A stretch of 64,000 nt of DNA from Pontivivens ytuae (GCF_015679265.1 NZ_CP064942.1:3700001-3764000); one strand, 5' to 3'. Numbered from the stretch's first letter, positions 26,508 to 36,216 are shown. The notes: generated from the letters alone by a model not told the origin. Program-made: numbers and translations.

Positions 26508-27963
26508 CCGCCTTCAGCCGCACGCGCCCCGCGGCGATCTGGTCGGTCGGTTCCACCGGGTAGTCGCCCGAGAAGCAGGCGTCGCAGAACTGCGGCTCGG
26601 CCGCGCGCCCCTTCTCCCCCGCGGCCCGGTAGAGCCCGTCGAGGGAGACGAAAGCGAGGCTATCCACGTCCAGATGCTCCCGCATCTCCTCGACGCTCAT
26701 CTGGGCGGCGAGCAGCTTCTCCCGCTCCGGCGTGTCGACCCCGTAGAAGCAGGGCCACTGCGTGGGCGGGGAGGCGATGCGGAAATGGACCTCGGCCGCC
26801 CCTGCATCGAGGATCATCTCCTTGATCTTGCGGGAGGTCGTGCCGCGCACCACCGAGTCGTCCACCAGCACCACCCGCTTGCCCCGGATCAGCGCCCGGT
26901 TCACGTTGAGCTTCAGGCGCACGCCCATGTTGCGGATCTCCGCCGTCGGCTCGATGAAGGTGCGGCCCATGTACTGGTTGCGGATGATGCCCATGGCGTA
27001 GGGGATGCCGCTCTCCTGCGAATAGCCGATCGCGGCGGGCGTGCCGCTGTCCGGCACGGGGCAGACCAGATCCGCCTCAACCGGCGCTTCCTTGGCGAGT
27101 TCCACGCCGATCTTCCGCCGCGTCTCGTAGACCGACTGCCCGCCGATCACGCTGTCGGGGCGGGAGAAGTAGACATGCTCGAAGATGCAGAACTTCTTGG
27201 GCTTCGCATCGAAGGGGAAAGAGCTCTCGATCCCGTCCGGCGTCGCGATGACCATCTCGCCCGGCGCGATCTCCCGCACGAACTCCGCCCCGATGATGTC
27301 GAGCGCGCAGGTCTCGGACGCCATCACCCAGCCCTCGCCGAGGCGGCCGAGCATTAGCGGCCGCACGCCGCGCGGGTCGCGCACGCCAATGAGCTTGGTG
27401 CGCGTCATCGCGATGACGGAGAACGCGCCCTCCACCCGGCGCAGCGCATCTTTCATCCGCTCCGGAATGCTCCGCTGGATCGAGCGGGCCATGAGGTGGA
27501 TGATGCATTCGGTGTCGCTGGAGCTCTGGAAGATCGAGCCGCGGTCGATCAGCTCCGCCCGCAGCTGCTCGGCATTGGTGAGGTTGCCGTTATGCGCGAT
27601 CGCGCAGCCCCCCATGGCGAACTCGGCAAAGAGCGGCTGCACGTCGCGGATCGCCGCCCCCTTGGAGCCAGAGGTGGAGTAGCGCACATGCCCGCAGGCG
27701 ATCTGCCCGGGCAATTGCTGCATCACGTCCGAGGAGGTGAAGTTGTCCCGCACATAGCCGAAGCGCCGGACCGAGTTGAACCCGACACCGGGCGCGAAGC
27801 TGACGATCCCGCCCGCCTCCTGCCCCCGGTGCTGCAGGGCGTGGAGGCCGAGGGCCACGAAGGTCGCCGCATCCGGCACGCCGATGGCGCCGAAGATACC
27901 GCATTCCTCGCGCAGCTTGTCGCCGTTCCAGGCGCTGTCGAACGGATGTCTCGGGAAGGTCAT
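26500..27963 (-). CDS. purF: Amidophosphoribosyltransferase PurF
   Basis: First committed enzyme of purine synthesis: makes phosphoribosylamine from PRPP and glutamine. 487 residues from the ATG at 27963, chosen because AGGGGTG lies just upstream; an ATG six codons earlier is possible. A short propeptide precedes the N-terminal nucleophile Cys in EECGIFG. The glutaminase half (about 21-260) is followed by the PRPP loop VVLVDDSVVRGTT and a C-terminal CDACFSGDYP, the Cys pair typical of the Bacillus-type enzyme that carries a 4Fe-4S cluster. The stop overlaps the DUF1284 start. Confidence 0.96.
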   Translation of the reverse strand: MTFPRHPFDSAWNGDKLREECGIFGAIGVPDAATFVALGLHALQHRGQEAGGIVSFAPGVGFNSVRRFGYVRDNFTSSDVMQQLPGQIACGHVRYSTSGSKGAAIRDVQPLFAEFAMGGCAIAHNGNLTNAEQLRAELIDRGSIFQSSSDTECIIHLMARSIQRSIPERMKDALRRVEGAFSVIAMTRTKLIGVRDPRGVRPLMLGRLGEGWVMASETCALDIIGAEFVREIAPGEMVIATPDGIESSFPFDAKPKKFCIFEHVYFSRPDSVIGGQSVYETRRKIGVELAKEAPVEADLVCPVPDSGTPAAIGYSQESGIPYAMGIIRNQYMGRTFIEPTAEIRNMGVRLKLNVNRALIRGKRVVLVDDSVVRGTTSRKIKEMILDAGAAEVHFRIASPPTQWPCFYGVDTPEREKLLAAQMSVEEMREHLDVDSLAFVSLDGLYRAAGEKGRAAEPQFCDACFSGDYPVEPTDQIAAGRVRLKADA

Positions 27964-28137
27964 GTGCGGCTCACCCCTCATGCACGACCGATCTTTGCGC
28001 GCCTTCTAGCGGCCCGTCACGAGGATGTCACGCGGGCCTTTCGGCGCGGTTTCTCCGGGTGGCGCCGAGGCCGCACATCGGCTGCCCCTTGCAACCGTCC
28101 CGGCCGCAGCGCCAGGACCGCCTGCTTACCGTCGCGC

Positions 28138-28206
28138 CGTCATCCTCGGGCCCGACCCGAGGATCTCCCCGATGCAGCAGATGGCCGGGTCAAGCCCGAC
28201 CATGAC
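28138..28206. repeat. Pair of palindromic repeats (REP-like)
   Basis: TCATCCTCGGGCCCGACCCG/AGGATC and GATGGCCGGGTCAAGCCCGA/CCATGAC, two inverted-repeat cores separated by about 15 bases. The same two cores recur together at about 31691-31757 and, diverged, at 44735-44800. Confidence 0.7.
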
Positions 28207-28310
28207 GTCCTTCCTCACCGCCCCGGCCTCCGCGCCGGGGCCGTCCACACCTCTTCCACGGTCCCGGCCCCGCGCCGGGACCGCTCGCAAACGAAGCGCC
28301 CTTCATCGAA

Positions 28311-28335
28311 AGACCCGGATCAGGTCCGGGGTGGT
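28311..28335 (-). repeat. ACCCCGGA-nnnnn-TCCGGGGT palindrome, copy 1
   Basis: Minus-strand copy (ACCCCGGACCTGATCCGGGT) of the palindrome that recurs at 31513, 31606, 41893, 43036 and 44643. Lies in the purF-cvpA gap. Confidence 0.7.
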
Positions 28336-28606
28336 TGCACGGCGAAGCACCCCACCGCCCGGCGGCACCGCCGGGCCGCGCCCGCCCGGACCTCCGCCCG
28401 TTCACGCCTCAAACGCTCCACAGGAGCGTTTGCAAGACGGCGTTCACCCTCCCCTCGGAAGGGCGCGTTGGCGATGTCGCTCCCAGAATGTATGACGCCG
28501 ATGCTTGAGGGCGTGAACATCTCAAGACTGTTCCGCCAGCGCCCTCCAGGTCGGGCGCGGCCCTCAGTTCTCTGAGCTCAGGTGGGAACTGCGTCCCAAA
28601 CCCCAC

Positions 28607-29164
28607 TTACTCCCCGCAACGCCCCAGCAGTTGCTCGTAGCTCTGGGTGATCTGCGGCGGCATCTCCGTGGGCAGGGCCGCGACCAGCGCGTCCTGGATC
28701 GATGCCAGCAGCCCCTGGCTCGCCGCTTCGGCCACCATGGTCTGGATGTCGGCGCCCACCGGCACCTGCTCCAGGATGATAAACGCGACCGCCACTAGCA
28801 GCAGGCCACGCGCCACTCCGAACAACAAGCCCAGCCCGCTGTCCACCGGCCCCAGCGCCGAGTTCTGCACGGAGCCCGACAGGAGCGGCGAGAACAGCGA
28901 CACGATCACCAGCGCGACCACGAAGACCGCGGCAAAGGCCGACAGGATCGCGAGCTGGCAGCTGTCGCCGATGATATCGCGCAGCACCGGCAGCTCCGAA
29001 ATGATCGGCTCCACCGTGGGCGCAAAGAAGAACGCGGCGATCGCGGCGATGATCCAACCGGCGATGGAGAGCACCTCCCGCACCAGCCCGCGCGAATAGG
29101 CGAGCAGGGCGGAGATCAGGACGACGGCCGCGACGCCCCCGTCCACAAGGTTGAACTGCTCCAT
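28607..29164 (-). CDS. CvpA-family membrane protein
   Basis: 185 residues with about four hydrophobic segments (roughly 8-27, 32-50, 70-95, 105-130), matching the CvpA/colicin V production fold. The family signature FNLVDGGVAAVVLISALLAYSRG with SRGLVREVLSI is clear. In many proteobacteria cvpA lies upstream of purF, as it does here on the same strand though separated by about 640 bases, and it follows radA by a short gap. Confidence 0.9.
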   Translation of the reverse strand: MEQFNLVDGGVAAVVLISALLAYSRGLVREVLSIAGWIIAAIAAFFFAPTVEPIISELPVLRDIIGDSCQLAILSAFAAVFVVALVIVSLFSPLLSGSVQNSALGPVDSGLGLLFGVARGLLLVAVAFIILEQVPVGADIQTMVAEAASQGLLASIQDALVAALPTEMPPQITQSYEQLLGRCGE

Positions 29165-29187
29165 AAGTCCCTCACCGCTCTTCTATT

Positions 29188-30552
29188 TCAGTCGATGCCC
29201 CCGAAAACGCTTTCCACGAAGCCCGGCAGATCGTCAAGGGTGTCCACGGCGATCGGGTCGGGACCTGTGCGCCGTGTGCCACCCGGCATCAACGCCCGGT
29301 TGAACCCGAGCTTCGCCGCCTCCCGCAGCCGCGCCTCGGCCTGCGGCACGGGGCGGAGCGCGCCGGAGAGGCTGATCTCGCCGAAGACGACGGTGCCTTC
29401 GGGCAAGGCGTGGTCCTGCCGGGCGCTCACCAGTGCGGTCGCCACGGCAAGGTCCGCCGCGGGCTCGCCGACCCGCAGGCCGCCGGCCACGTTGAGATAG
29501 ACATCCATGCCCCCGAACCCGATCCCGGCCCGCGCCTCCAGCACCGCGAGGATCATGGCGAGCCGCCCGCTGTCCCAGCCCACCACCGTGCGCCGCGGCG
29601 TGGCCAGCGGCGAGGGGGCCACCAGCGCCTGGATCTCGCAGAGCACCGGCCGCGTCCCCTCGATCCCGGCGAAGACGACGGAGCCCGAGGCCTGCCCGCG
29701 CTCGCTCAGGAACAGGGCGGAGGGGTTCGCGACCTCGGCGAGGCCCGCGCCGGTCATCTCGAACACCCCGATCTCGTCGGCGGGACCGAAGCGGTTCTTC
29801 ACCGCGCGCAGGATGCGGAACGGGTGCCCGCGCTCGCCCTCGAAATAGAGCACGGTGTCGACCATGTGCTCCACGACACGCGGTCCCGCGATCTGTCCCT
29901 CCTTGGTGACATGACCCACGAGCATCACGCTCACCCCGCGCCGCTTGGCGAAACTGACGAGCTCATGGGCGGCCGCCCGCACCTGGCTGACCGAGCCGGG
30001 GGCCGAGTCCACGTGATCGGCCCACATGGTCTGGATCGAGTCGATGATGGCGAGGCGCGGCCGCTCGGCCTCCAGCGTCGTGAGGATGTCGCGCAGGTTG
30101 GTCTCGGCCGCGAGCTTCACCGGCGCATCCGCGAGGCCGAGACGCTGGCCGCGCATCCGGACCTGTGCGGCCGCCTCTTCGCCCGAGACATAGACCACGC
30201 CCGCACCGGACCGCGCATAGGCGCCCGCAGCCTGCAACAGCAGCGTCGATTTCCCGATCCCCGGATCGCCGCCGACCAAGGTGGCCGAGGCCGGGACGAG
30301 CCCGCCACCTAGCACCCGGTCGAGCTCGTCGAGCCCCGAGAGCTGGCGCGGCAGCGGCGCCTCTTCGGCACTCAGATCGGTCAGCTCCACCGTGCGCCCG
30401 CGGCTCTTGCCCAGCGCCTTGGGCGCGGCCGAGCCGGTGCCCGCATCCTCGGTAATCGTGTTCCACTCGCCGCAATTCTCGCAGCGCCCGGCCCATTTCT
30501 TGTGAACTGTCCCACAAGAGGTGCAGATATAGGAGGTCGTGTTCTTCGCCAT
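29188..30552 (-). CDS. radA: DNA repair protein RadA
   Basis: 454-residue RecA-like ATPase that promotes branch migration in recombinational repair. An N-terminal zinc finger (CTSCGTVHKKWAGRCENCGE) precedes Walker A GGDPGIGKSTLL at about 94-105. The RadA-specific KNRFG motif is at about 252, and the C-terminal Lon-protease-like domain contains YLNVAGGLRVGEPAADLAVA. Full length. cvpA follows after 23 bases on the same strand. Confidence 0.97.
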   Translation of the reverse strand: MAKNTTSYICTSCGTVHKKWAGRCENCGEWNTITEDAGTGSAAPKALGKSRGRTVELTDLSAEEAPLPRQLSGLDELDRVLGGGLVPASATLVGGDPGIGKSTLLLQAAGAYARSGAGVVYVSGEEAAAQVRMRGQRLGLADAPVKLAAETNLRDILTTLEAERPRLAIIDSIQTMWADHVDSAPGSVSQVRAAAHELVSFAKRRGVSVMLVGHVTKEGQIAGPRVVEHMVDTVLYFEGERGHPFRILRAVKNRFGPADEIGVFEMTGAGLAEVANPSALFLSERGQASGSVVFAGIEGTRPVLCEIQALVAPSPLATPRRTVVGWDSGRLAMILAVLEARAGIGFGGMDVYLNVAGGLRVGEPAADLAVATALVSARQDHALPEGTVVFGEISLSGALRPVPQAEARLREAAKLGFNRALMPGGTRRTGPDPIAVDTLDDLPGFVESVFGGID

Positions 30553-30675
30553 CCGTCCCGCCTAGCCCGGCCGGAACGAAACCGCAACATCCGCCTTCGG
30601 ATTCGTTCAAATATCCATGGCCCTCCCGTGGCGGCCGGGGGCCTCCGGCGGGGATATTTTTCGGACAGATGAAGC

Positions 30676-30984
30676 TTAGAAGGGCAGGCCCAGCACCAGC
30701 GCCGTGCCGAAGAGGGCAAGGGCCAGCGGCAGCAGCCGGGTCCAGCCCGGGGTGACGAAGGTGAGCGCGAGGGCGCAGGCCACCGTGACCGCCCCGGCGA
30801 TCAGCGCCAGGATCGGCGAGACGAGGGAGATCGTGGCCATGCCCGCCAGCGTGCCGAGCCCCGCGCCCGCATGCAGCCAGCGGCGCAGGCCGTTCGTCAC
30901 GAATGCCTGCCAGAGCGCCCAAAACATCGCCGCGAAGGCGCCGAAGCCGAGGAGGATGCCGCCCAGCAGTTCGAAGATCGTCAC
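30676..30984 (-). CDS. Small membrane protein downstream of PqiA-like gene
   Basis: 102 residues from a GTG that overlaps the preceding stop (GTGA), giving translational coupling. Three to four hydrophobic segments fill almost the whole chain (for example GGILLGFGAFAAMFWALWQAF, ISLVSPILALIAGAVTVACALALTF, LLPLALALFGTALVLGLPF). Unknown family. The 23-bp-type motif (GGCGGGGATATTTTTCGGAC-AGATGAAG) lies in the gap right after it. Confidence 0.7.
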   Translation of the reverse strand: MTIFELLGGILLGFGAFAAMFWALWQAFVTNGLRRWLHAGAGLGTLAGMATISLVSPILALIAGAVTVACALALTFVTPGWTRLLPLALALFGTALVLGLPF

Positions 30985-31406
30985 GGCTTCCTCCAGCTCA
31001 GCCACAGCGACGCGCCCACGCAGGCGGTGAAGAGCCAGAGGCCCCAGCGCGGCTCGACGCTCGCCCCCGTCATGCCCTTCGCTACGACCACGTAGAGCGC
31101 GACGAGGAAGATGTCCGCGAAGGAGAGCCGCGCGATGAAGGGCAGGGCGCGGCCCCAGCCTTCGGGCAGCCGGCCCATCAGCAGCGCTTGCGTGGCGACG
31201 ACCTTGGCATAGGGAAAGACGATGGCGAGAAGGGCGACGAGCACCGACAGCGCGGCGTCGCTCGACCACAGCTTGACGACGCCCGACAGGATCGAGACGC
31301 CCTCGCCGCCGAAGATCCACATCACCCGCGCCTCCATCAGCGGTGCGGCCCACGCGACGGGGTAGAGAAGCAGCAGGGCGGCGTTGATGAGGGCGTCGCG
31401 GGTCAT
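30981..31406 (-). CDS. PqiA-like membrane protein (paraquat-inducible protein A family)
   Basis: 141 residues, about four membrane segments. It covers one half of the usual PqiA double module: ALLLLYPVAWAAPLMEA, GEGVSILSGVVKLWSSDAAL, then LLAIVFPYAKVVATQALL and SFADIFLVALYVVVAKG. In other bacteria PqiA-type proteins sit with MCE-domain lipid transport proteins. Here mlaF/mlaE-like genes lie upstream across a 440-base repeat region. The ATG at 31406 (MTRDALIN) is preferred; upstream codons run into repeats. Confidence 0.82.
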   Translation of the reverse strand: MTRDALINAALLLLYPVAWAAPLMEARVMWIFGGEGVSILSGVVKLWSSDAALSVLVALLAIVFPYAKVVATQALLMGRLPEGWGRALPFIARLSFADIFLVALYVVVAKGMTGASVEPRWGLWLFTACVGASLWLSWRKP

Positions 31407-31848
31407 TCGGGCCACCGCCCCGGCCCCTGCGCCGAGGCCGCAGAGGTCCGAGGCGCGGCGGAGATCCAAGGGGTTCCGGCTCTACGGCCGGAACGGTTGC
31501 AAGGTGAACAACCACCCCGGACCTGATCCGGGGCCGCCGGATGCAGGGTGGTGCGACGAGATCGAGCGGCCCCGGCGCGGGGGCCGGGGCGGTGGCAAGA
31601 AGCAGTACCACCCCGGACGTGATCCGGGGCCTTTCGGGGCGACTCCGTTACGGGTTGGCTGTAGCTCGTGGCGCGACGGTCGCATCTCACCGTCATGGTC
31701 GGGCCCGATCCGGCCATCTGCTGCATCAGGGGATCCTCGGGTCGAGCCCGAGGATGACGCCACGACGGAAGGCGTGCTGTCCCGGCGCGATGGCCGGGAT
31801 GGTTCGTGCCCTTGAGAACCCGCACAGCGCTCACCCGATCATACCGCC
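31407..31848. other. Gene-free gap occupied by repeats
   Basis: Most of these 442 bases belong to the palindrome cluster; nothing else was supported. Confidence 0.65.
31494..31757. repeat. Cluster of palindromic repeats
   Basis: Contains two copies of the ACCCCGGA-CNTGA-TCCGGGG palindrome (about 31513-31533 and 31606-31632) with CCCCGGCGCGGGGGCCGGGG between them. The TCATGGTCGGGCCCGATCCG and GGATCCTCGGGTCGAGCCCG pair follows at 31691-31757. The order and spacing match the cluster near 44.65-44.8 kb, so a composite unit has been copied. Confidence 0.75.
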
Positions 31849-32601
31849 TCAGCGCACCGTCTCGATCGGGCCCTCGGCGAGGCCGCCGACGAACTGGTGC
31901 ACGTAAGGGTCGGCGCAGCCGTCCATCTCCGCCACCGTGCCGCACCAGCGGATGCGACCATCGTGCAGCATCGCGACCCGGTCGGCGATGGCGCGCACGC
32001 TGGTCATGTCGTGGGTGATCGTCATGCCGGTGGCACCCATCTCGGCCGTGATCTCGCGGATCAGGTCGTTGATGACGCCCGACATGATCGGGTCGAGGCC
32101 CGTCGTCGGCTCGTCGAAGAAGATGATCTCCGGATCCGCGGCGATCGCGCGGGCGAGGCTCACCCGCTTCTGCATCCCGCCCGACAGCTCCGCCGGAAGC
32201 TGGTCCGCGACCTCCGCCTGCAGGCCCACGCGGCGAAGCTTTTCCACCGCGAGATCGCGCGCGTCCTGCCACTTCATCCCGCCGCGGCGTGCGCGGAAGG
32301 CCACGTTCTCCCACACCGGCAGGCTGTCGAAGAGTGCGCCGCCCTGGAACAGCATCCCGAACCGGGCGAGGAAGGCGTCACGGTCCTCCGCGTCCTCCAC
32401 CGCCTCGCCGTTCAGCCGCACCGTGCCGCCGTCGGGGCGCACGAGGCCCAGGATGCATTTCAGCAGCACCGACTTGCCGGTGCCCGATCCGCCGATGATG
32501 ACGGTGTTCTGGCCGCGCGGGGCGATCAGGTCGATCTCCCGCAACACGTGCTTGCGCCCGAAACTCTTGCGCAGCCCCTCGATCTCGATCCGCGTACTCA
32601 T
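31849..32601 (-). CDS. ABC transporter ATP-binding protein, MlaF-like
   Basis: 250 residues. Walker A IGGSGTGKSVLLK (about 38-50), signature ELSGGMQKR, Walker B EIIFFDEPTTGLDP and the switch His in THDM are all present. It couples ATP hydrolysis to phospholipid traffic between inner and outer membrane in the Mla/MCE system. The ATG overlaps the stop of the permease gene (ATGA). No MCE-domain (MlaD) gene follows: the next 440 bases are repeats, then a PqiA-like gene. Confidence 0.92.
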   Translation of the reverse strand: MSTRIEIEGLRKSFGRKHVLREIDLIAPRGQNTVIIGGSGTGKSVLLKCILGLVRPDGGTVRLNGEAVEDAEDRDAFLARFGMLFQGGALFDSLPVWENVAFRARRGGMKWQDARDLAVEKLRRVGLQAEVADQLPAELSGGMQKRVSLARAIAADPEIIFFDEPTTGLDPIMSGVINDLIREITAEMGATGMTITHDMTSVRAIADRVAMLHDGRIRWCGTVAEMDGCADPYVHQFVGGLAEGPIETVR

Positions 32602-33392
32602 GTGGAGAAGAACAACTCCGTCAGCAGGTAGTTCGCGGCGAAGATCAGGACGGAGGCCGAGACCACCGCATTGGTCGTCGCCCGGCCCACGCCCTGCGCG
32701 CCGCGGCCCGAATTGTAGCCCTGATAGCAGCCCATCAGCGCCACGATGAAGCCGAAGACCGCCGCCTTGGCGAGGCCCGAAACCACGTCGCCCACGGTCA
32801 GGAAATCGGCCGTAGTATTGATATAGGTCGCCGGATTGAAATCGAGACGTCCGACACCGACCGCCCAGCCGCCCATGATGCCGATGATGTCGCCCACGAA
32901 GGTCAGCAGCGGCAGCGCGATGGTCGCCGCGATCAGGCGCGGGACCACGAGATACTTCACGGGATTGGTCGAGAGCGTCTCCAGCGCGTCGATCTGCTCG
33001 GTCACGCGCATGGTCCCGATCTCCGCCGCGATCGAGGCCGAGACGCGGCCCGCTACCATCAGCCCCGCGAGCACCGGACCCAGCTCGCGCACCATGCCGA
33101 TGGCCACGATCGAGGGCACCACGCTTTCGGCGTTGAAGCGCGAGCCCCCGGCGAAGATCTGCAGCGCCAGCGCGCCCCCGGTAAACAGCGTCGTGAGGCC
33201 CACCACCGGCAGCGAGTAGTAGCCGATGCGCATGAACTGCCGCCCGATCTCCTTGGGATAGAAGGGTGGGCGCAGCACGTGGCTCACCGCATTCAGCGTG
33301 AACAGCACCAGCGCGCCGGTGGCGGTGCACAGGCCGATCACCCCGGCTCCGATCCCGGCGACGAAATTCTGCAGACTGATGAGGACCGGCAT
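32598..33392 (-). CDS. MlaE-family ABC transporter permease
   Basis: 264 residues, five to six membrane segments. MlaE signatures are clear: IGRQFMRIGYYSLPVVGLTTLFTG near 50-73, RVSASIAAEIGTMRVTEQIDALETL near 137-161, and LVVPRLIAATIALPLLTF. It forms the membrane part of a phospholipid transport complex with the overlapping MlaF-like ATPase. Confidence 0.93.
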   Translation of the reverse strand: MPVLISLQNFVAGIGAGVIGLCTATGALVLFTLNAVSHVLRPPFYPKEIGRQFMRIGYYSLPVVGLTTLFTGGALALQIFAGGSRFNAESVVPSIVAIGMVRELGPVLAGLMVAGRVSASIAAEIGTMRVTEQIDALETLSTNPVKYLVVPRLIAATIALPLLTFVGDIIGIMGGWAVGVGRLDFNPATYINTTADFLTVGDVVSGLAKAAVFGFIVALMGCYQGYNSGRGAQGVGRATTNAVVSASVLIFAANYLLTELFFST

Positions 33393-33501
33393 GGACGCCT
33401 CTTCTTTGGCTCCGGGTCATGTAACGGGCTCGATCAGACCCGCCAAGGGGGCTTTTTGGCCTGATCCGCCCGTTGACGATGGTTTTTACCAATCGTCGCC
33501 T

Positions 33502-34515
33502 TCAACCGACATATCGACGCGCATAGCGCGCGCCAAGGGCCGTCAGCACTTCGTAGCCGATGGTCCCGGCTGCCGCGGCCACCGCGTCGATGCCCTGATG
33601 TGGCCCCAGGAGGTCGAGCGTCGCGGGTGCGTCGGCGAGGTCGGTCACGTCCACCGTGATCAGGTCCATGGAGAGACGCCCGACCGCGGGGCAGGGCGTG
33701 TCCCCGGACCACAGCGTCAGCCCGGCCCCCAGCGCGCGGAAGAGCCCGTCGGCATAACCCGCGGACAGCGTCGCGATCCGGCTCGGCCGCTGCGCGATCC
33801 AGTCCGCGCCGTAGCCCACGCTCTCGCCGACGGCCACGTCCCGGACCTGAATGACCGGCAGCGAAAGCTTAACCACCGGTTGCGCCGCGGCGAAGGGCAG
33901 CCCGCCATAGAGCCCGATGCCCGGCCGCGTGAGGTCGAAGGCATAATTCGCCCCCATCAGCGTGCCTCCGGTCGCGGCGAGCGAACGCCGTCCTGCCGGC
34001 GCCATCTCGTGAAAGGCGGCGAGCTGAGTGGCGTTCTGCGGATGCTCCGGCGTGTCGGCACAGGCGAGGTGGGACAGGATCAGACGCGGCTCCCCGAGCG
34101 TTGGCAGATGGGCGAGATCCGCCGCCTCCAGCCCCAGCCGGTTCATGCCGGTATCGAGCTGGAGAGCGAAAGTGTGCTCCGCCAGATGCGAAGCAAAATC
34201 AGATACCTGCTCGATCGAATTCAGACACGGTATCAAGTCATTATCGCGATAAAACCCCGCATCCCCGGCCGCCATCAGCCCCGAAAACACGTAGATCTCC
34301 GGCCCGGGCCCCAGCACCTCGCGCAGCGCCACCCCTTCCTCGACCTGTGCGACGAAGAAGCTGCGCGCGCCGTCCTCGGCCAGCGCCCGGGCGACCGGCG
34401 CGAGGCCCAGCCCGTAGGCATCGGCCTTCACCACCGCGCCGGTCTCGGCACCCCGGTGGAGCGCCCGCCAGTTCGCGCGGATCGCGCCCAGATCGATTGT
34501 CAGCTCCGCCTGCAT
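33502..34515 (-). CDS. alr: Alanine racemase
   Basis: 337-residue PLP enzyme making D-alanine for peptidoglycan. The PLP lysine is K30 in [11 protein letters not shown]; the catalytic Tyr of the second domain is in SVGYGADW. The chain is shorter than the roughly 360 residues common in the family but no motif is missing. It lies between dnaB and the mlaE-like gene on the same strand; its order after dnaB is common in Rhodobacteraceae. Confidence 0.95.
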   Translation of the reverse strand: MQAELTIDLGAIRANWRALHRGAETGAVVKADAYGLGLAPVARALAEDGARSFFVAQVEEGVALREVLGPGPEIYVFSGLMAAGDAGFYRDNDLIPCLNSIEQVSDFASHLAEHTFALQLDTGMNRLGLEAADLAHLPTLGEPRLILSHLACADTPEHPQNATQLAAFHEMAPAGRRSLAATGGTLMGANYAFDLTRPGIGLYGGLPFAAAQPVVKLSLPVIQVRDVAVGESVGYGADWIAQRPSRIATLSAGYADGLFRALGAGLTLWSGDTPCPAVGRLSMDLITVDVTDLADAPATLDLLGPHQGIDAVAAAAGTIGYEVLTALGARYARRYVG

Positions 34516-34679
34516 TCTGCCCTTCAGCGTTAACGAACCGGAAAGGATTTACCGCCTAGAGTTGAATCACGGGGACGGCTTGGGGGAGCCGACAACCGCA
34601 GTTGGTGAGGGCGGCCCGCCCGGCCGTCCGGCAATCCCGGCTTCCGGGATAGTGGGGTGCCGGGCAGCCCGGGCGGGCC

Positions 34680-34725
34680 GTGTCTTCATCACTCTCGACC
34701 AATACGCCCGCCGGAGGCGAAGGCC
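34680..34725. repeat. Diverged copy of the TATTGGGG...GATGAAG motif
   Basis: TCTTCATCACTCTCGACCAA/TACGCCCGCCGGAGGCGAAGG: same order of blocks as the right arm of the 3.97-4.02 kb palindrome, followed by GCCGGAGGC. It sits directly after the dnaB stop. Confidence 0.55.
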
Positions 34726-36216
34726 TCAATAGGCGGCCCCCGCCTGCCAGCTCTGCACCAGATCCGAGAACCGCGTGAAGCGCCCTTCGAAGGCGAGCGG
34801 GACCGAGCCGATGGGGCCGTGCCGCTGCTTGCCGATGATGACCTCCGCCTTGCCGGAGACCTGCTCCATCAGCTCCTGCCATTTGCGGGTCGCCTCCAGG
34901 TCGGTCTCCGACGGCTGCTCGCGCTCGCGATAGTATTCCTCGCGGTAGACGAACATCACGGCGTCCGCGTCCTGCTCGATCGAGCCCGATTCTCGAAGGT
35001 CCGAGAGCTGCGGCCGCTTGTCGTCGCGATTCTCCACCTGACGCGAGAGCTGCGACAGCGCGATCACCGGGATCTCCAGCTCCTTCGCGATCGCCTTCAG
35101 CCCTTGCGTGATCTCGGAGACCTCGTTCACCCGGCTCTCTGCCGCGCGGCTGCCGGTCCCTTTCAGAAGCTGGAGGTAGTCGACGAAGAGCACGTCGAGC
35201 CCGTGCTGCCGCTTCAGTCGTCGCGCGCGCGCCGCCACGGTCGAGATCGGCAGGGCGGGCGTATCGTCGATGAAGAGCGGAATGCGCTCCAGCGTCTTCG
35301 CCGCCTCGATGAAGCGCCGGAACTCGTCCGGATCGAGCGAGCCGTCGCGGATCTTGTGGCTGTCCACCTCCGCCTGCTCCGCAAGGATCCGCGCGGCGAG
35401 CTGGTCGGAGCTCATCTCCAGCGAGAAGAACCCCACGACGCCGCCATCCACCGTGCCTTCGGTCCCGTCCGTGCGCATCCCCGTCTTGTGCGCCTTCGCG
35501 ATGTTGAAGGCGATGTTGGTGGACAGCGCCGTTTTCCCCATCGACGGCCGCCCGGCAAGGATCAAAAGGTCCGACTTGTGCAGCCCGCCGAGCTTGTCGT
35601 CGAGGTCGCGCAGGCCCGTGGAGATCCCGGCAAGCCGCCCCTCCCGCTGATAGGCGGAGTTCGCGACGTTCACCGCCGTGGTCAGGGCCGCGAGGAACGA
35701 CTGGAAGCCGCCCTCCACACGCCCCTGTTCGGCGAGCTGGTAGAGCTTCGCCTCCGCCTCGACGATCTGGTCCTTGGGCTCGCTTTCGACCGTGACCGAC
35801 TTCGCCTTGCCCGAGATCTCCTCCCCGATCTCGATCAGGTTCCGCCGGATCGCGAGGTCATAGATCATCTGCGCGTAGTCGCGCGCCGCGAAGATCGAGA
35901 TCGCAGCACCCGCGAGCCGCGCGAGATATGCAGGTCCGCCGAGCTCCGCCAGACCGGCATCCTCGGCCAGGAACGCCTTCAGCGTCACCGGCGAGGCGAG
36001 CGCGTTCTTCTGGATGCGCCGCGCCGCGGTCTCGTAGATTCGCCGGTGCACCGGGTCGTAGAAATGCGCGGGCTCCACGATTGCCGCGACCTTGTCGTAG
36101 ACTTCGTTGTTGACGAGGAGCGCGCCTAAGAGCGCCTGTTCCGCCTCGATATTGTGGGGGAGCGGCTGCTCCTCCTCCGCCGCTCCACTGCCGGGAGCGT
36201 ATCCACCATCAGCCAT
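34726..36216 (-). CDS. dnaB: Replicative DNA helicase DnaB
   Basis: 496-residue hexameric 5'-3' helicase of the replication fork. The N-terminal DnaG/DnaC-binding domain (PHNIEAEQALLGALLVNNEVY) is followed by the RecA-like core with Walker A LAGRPSMGKTALS, Walker B LFVDYLQLL, and motif H4 (VIALSQLSRQVENR). Full length, no intein. It is divergent from the small gene at 36332 with about 115 bases between. Confidence 0.97.
   Translation of the reverse strand: MADGGYAPGSGAAEEEQPLPHNIEAEQALLGALLVNNEVYDKVAAIVEPAHFYDPVHRRIYETAARRIQKNALASPVTLKAFLAEDAGLAELGGPAYLARLAGAAISIFAARDYAQMIYDLAIRRNLIEIGEEISGKAKSVTVESEPKDQIVEAEAKLYQLAEQGRVEGGFQSFLAALTTAVNVANSAYQREGRLAGISTGLRDLDDKLGGLHKSDLLILAGRPSMGKTALSTNIAFNIAKAHKTGMRTDGTEGTVDGGVVGFFSLEMSSDQLAARILAEQAEVDSHKIRDGSLDPDEFRRFIEAAKTLERIPLFIDDTPALPISTVAARARRLKRQHGLDVLFVDYLQLLKGTGSRAAESRVNEVSEITQGLKAIAKELEIPVIALSQLSRQVENRDDKRPQLSDLRESGSIEQDADAVMFVYREEYYREREQPSETDLEATRKWQELMEQVSGKAEVIIGKQRHGPIGSVPLAFEGRFTRFSDLVQSWQAGAAY

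Larger units (their letters stand above)
27964..28606. other. Gene-free gap upstream of purF, downstream of cvpA
   Basis: About 640 bases with no supportable gene. It holds the paired REP-like palindromes, one minus-strand copy of the ACCCCGGA palindrome, an inverted diverged copy of the 3.8-kb unit at about 28399-28433 (AAACGCTCC-ACA-GGAGCGTTT), and some unassigned sequence. The purF promoter should lie at its left end. I could not pick -35/-10 boxes with confidence. Confidence 0.65.
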
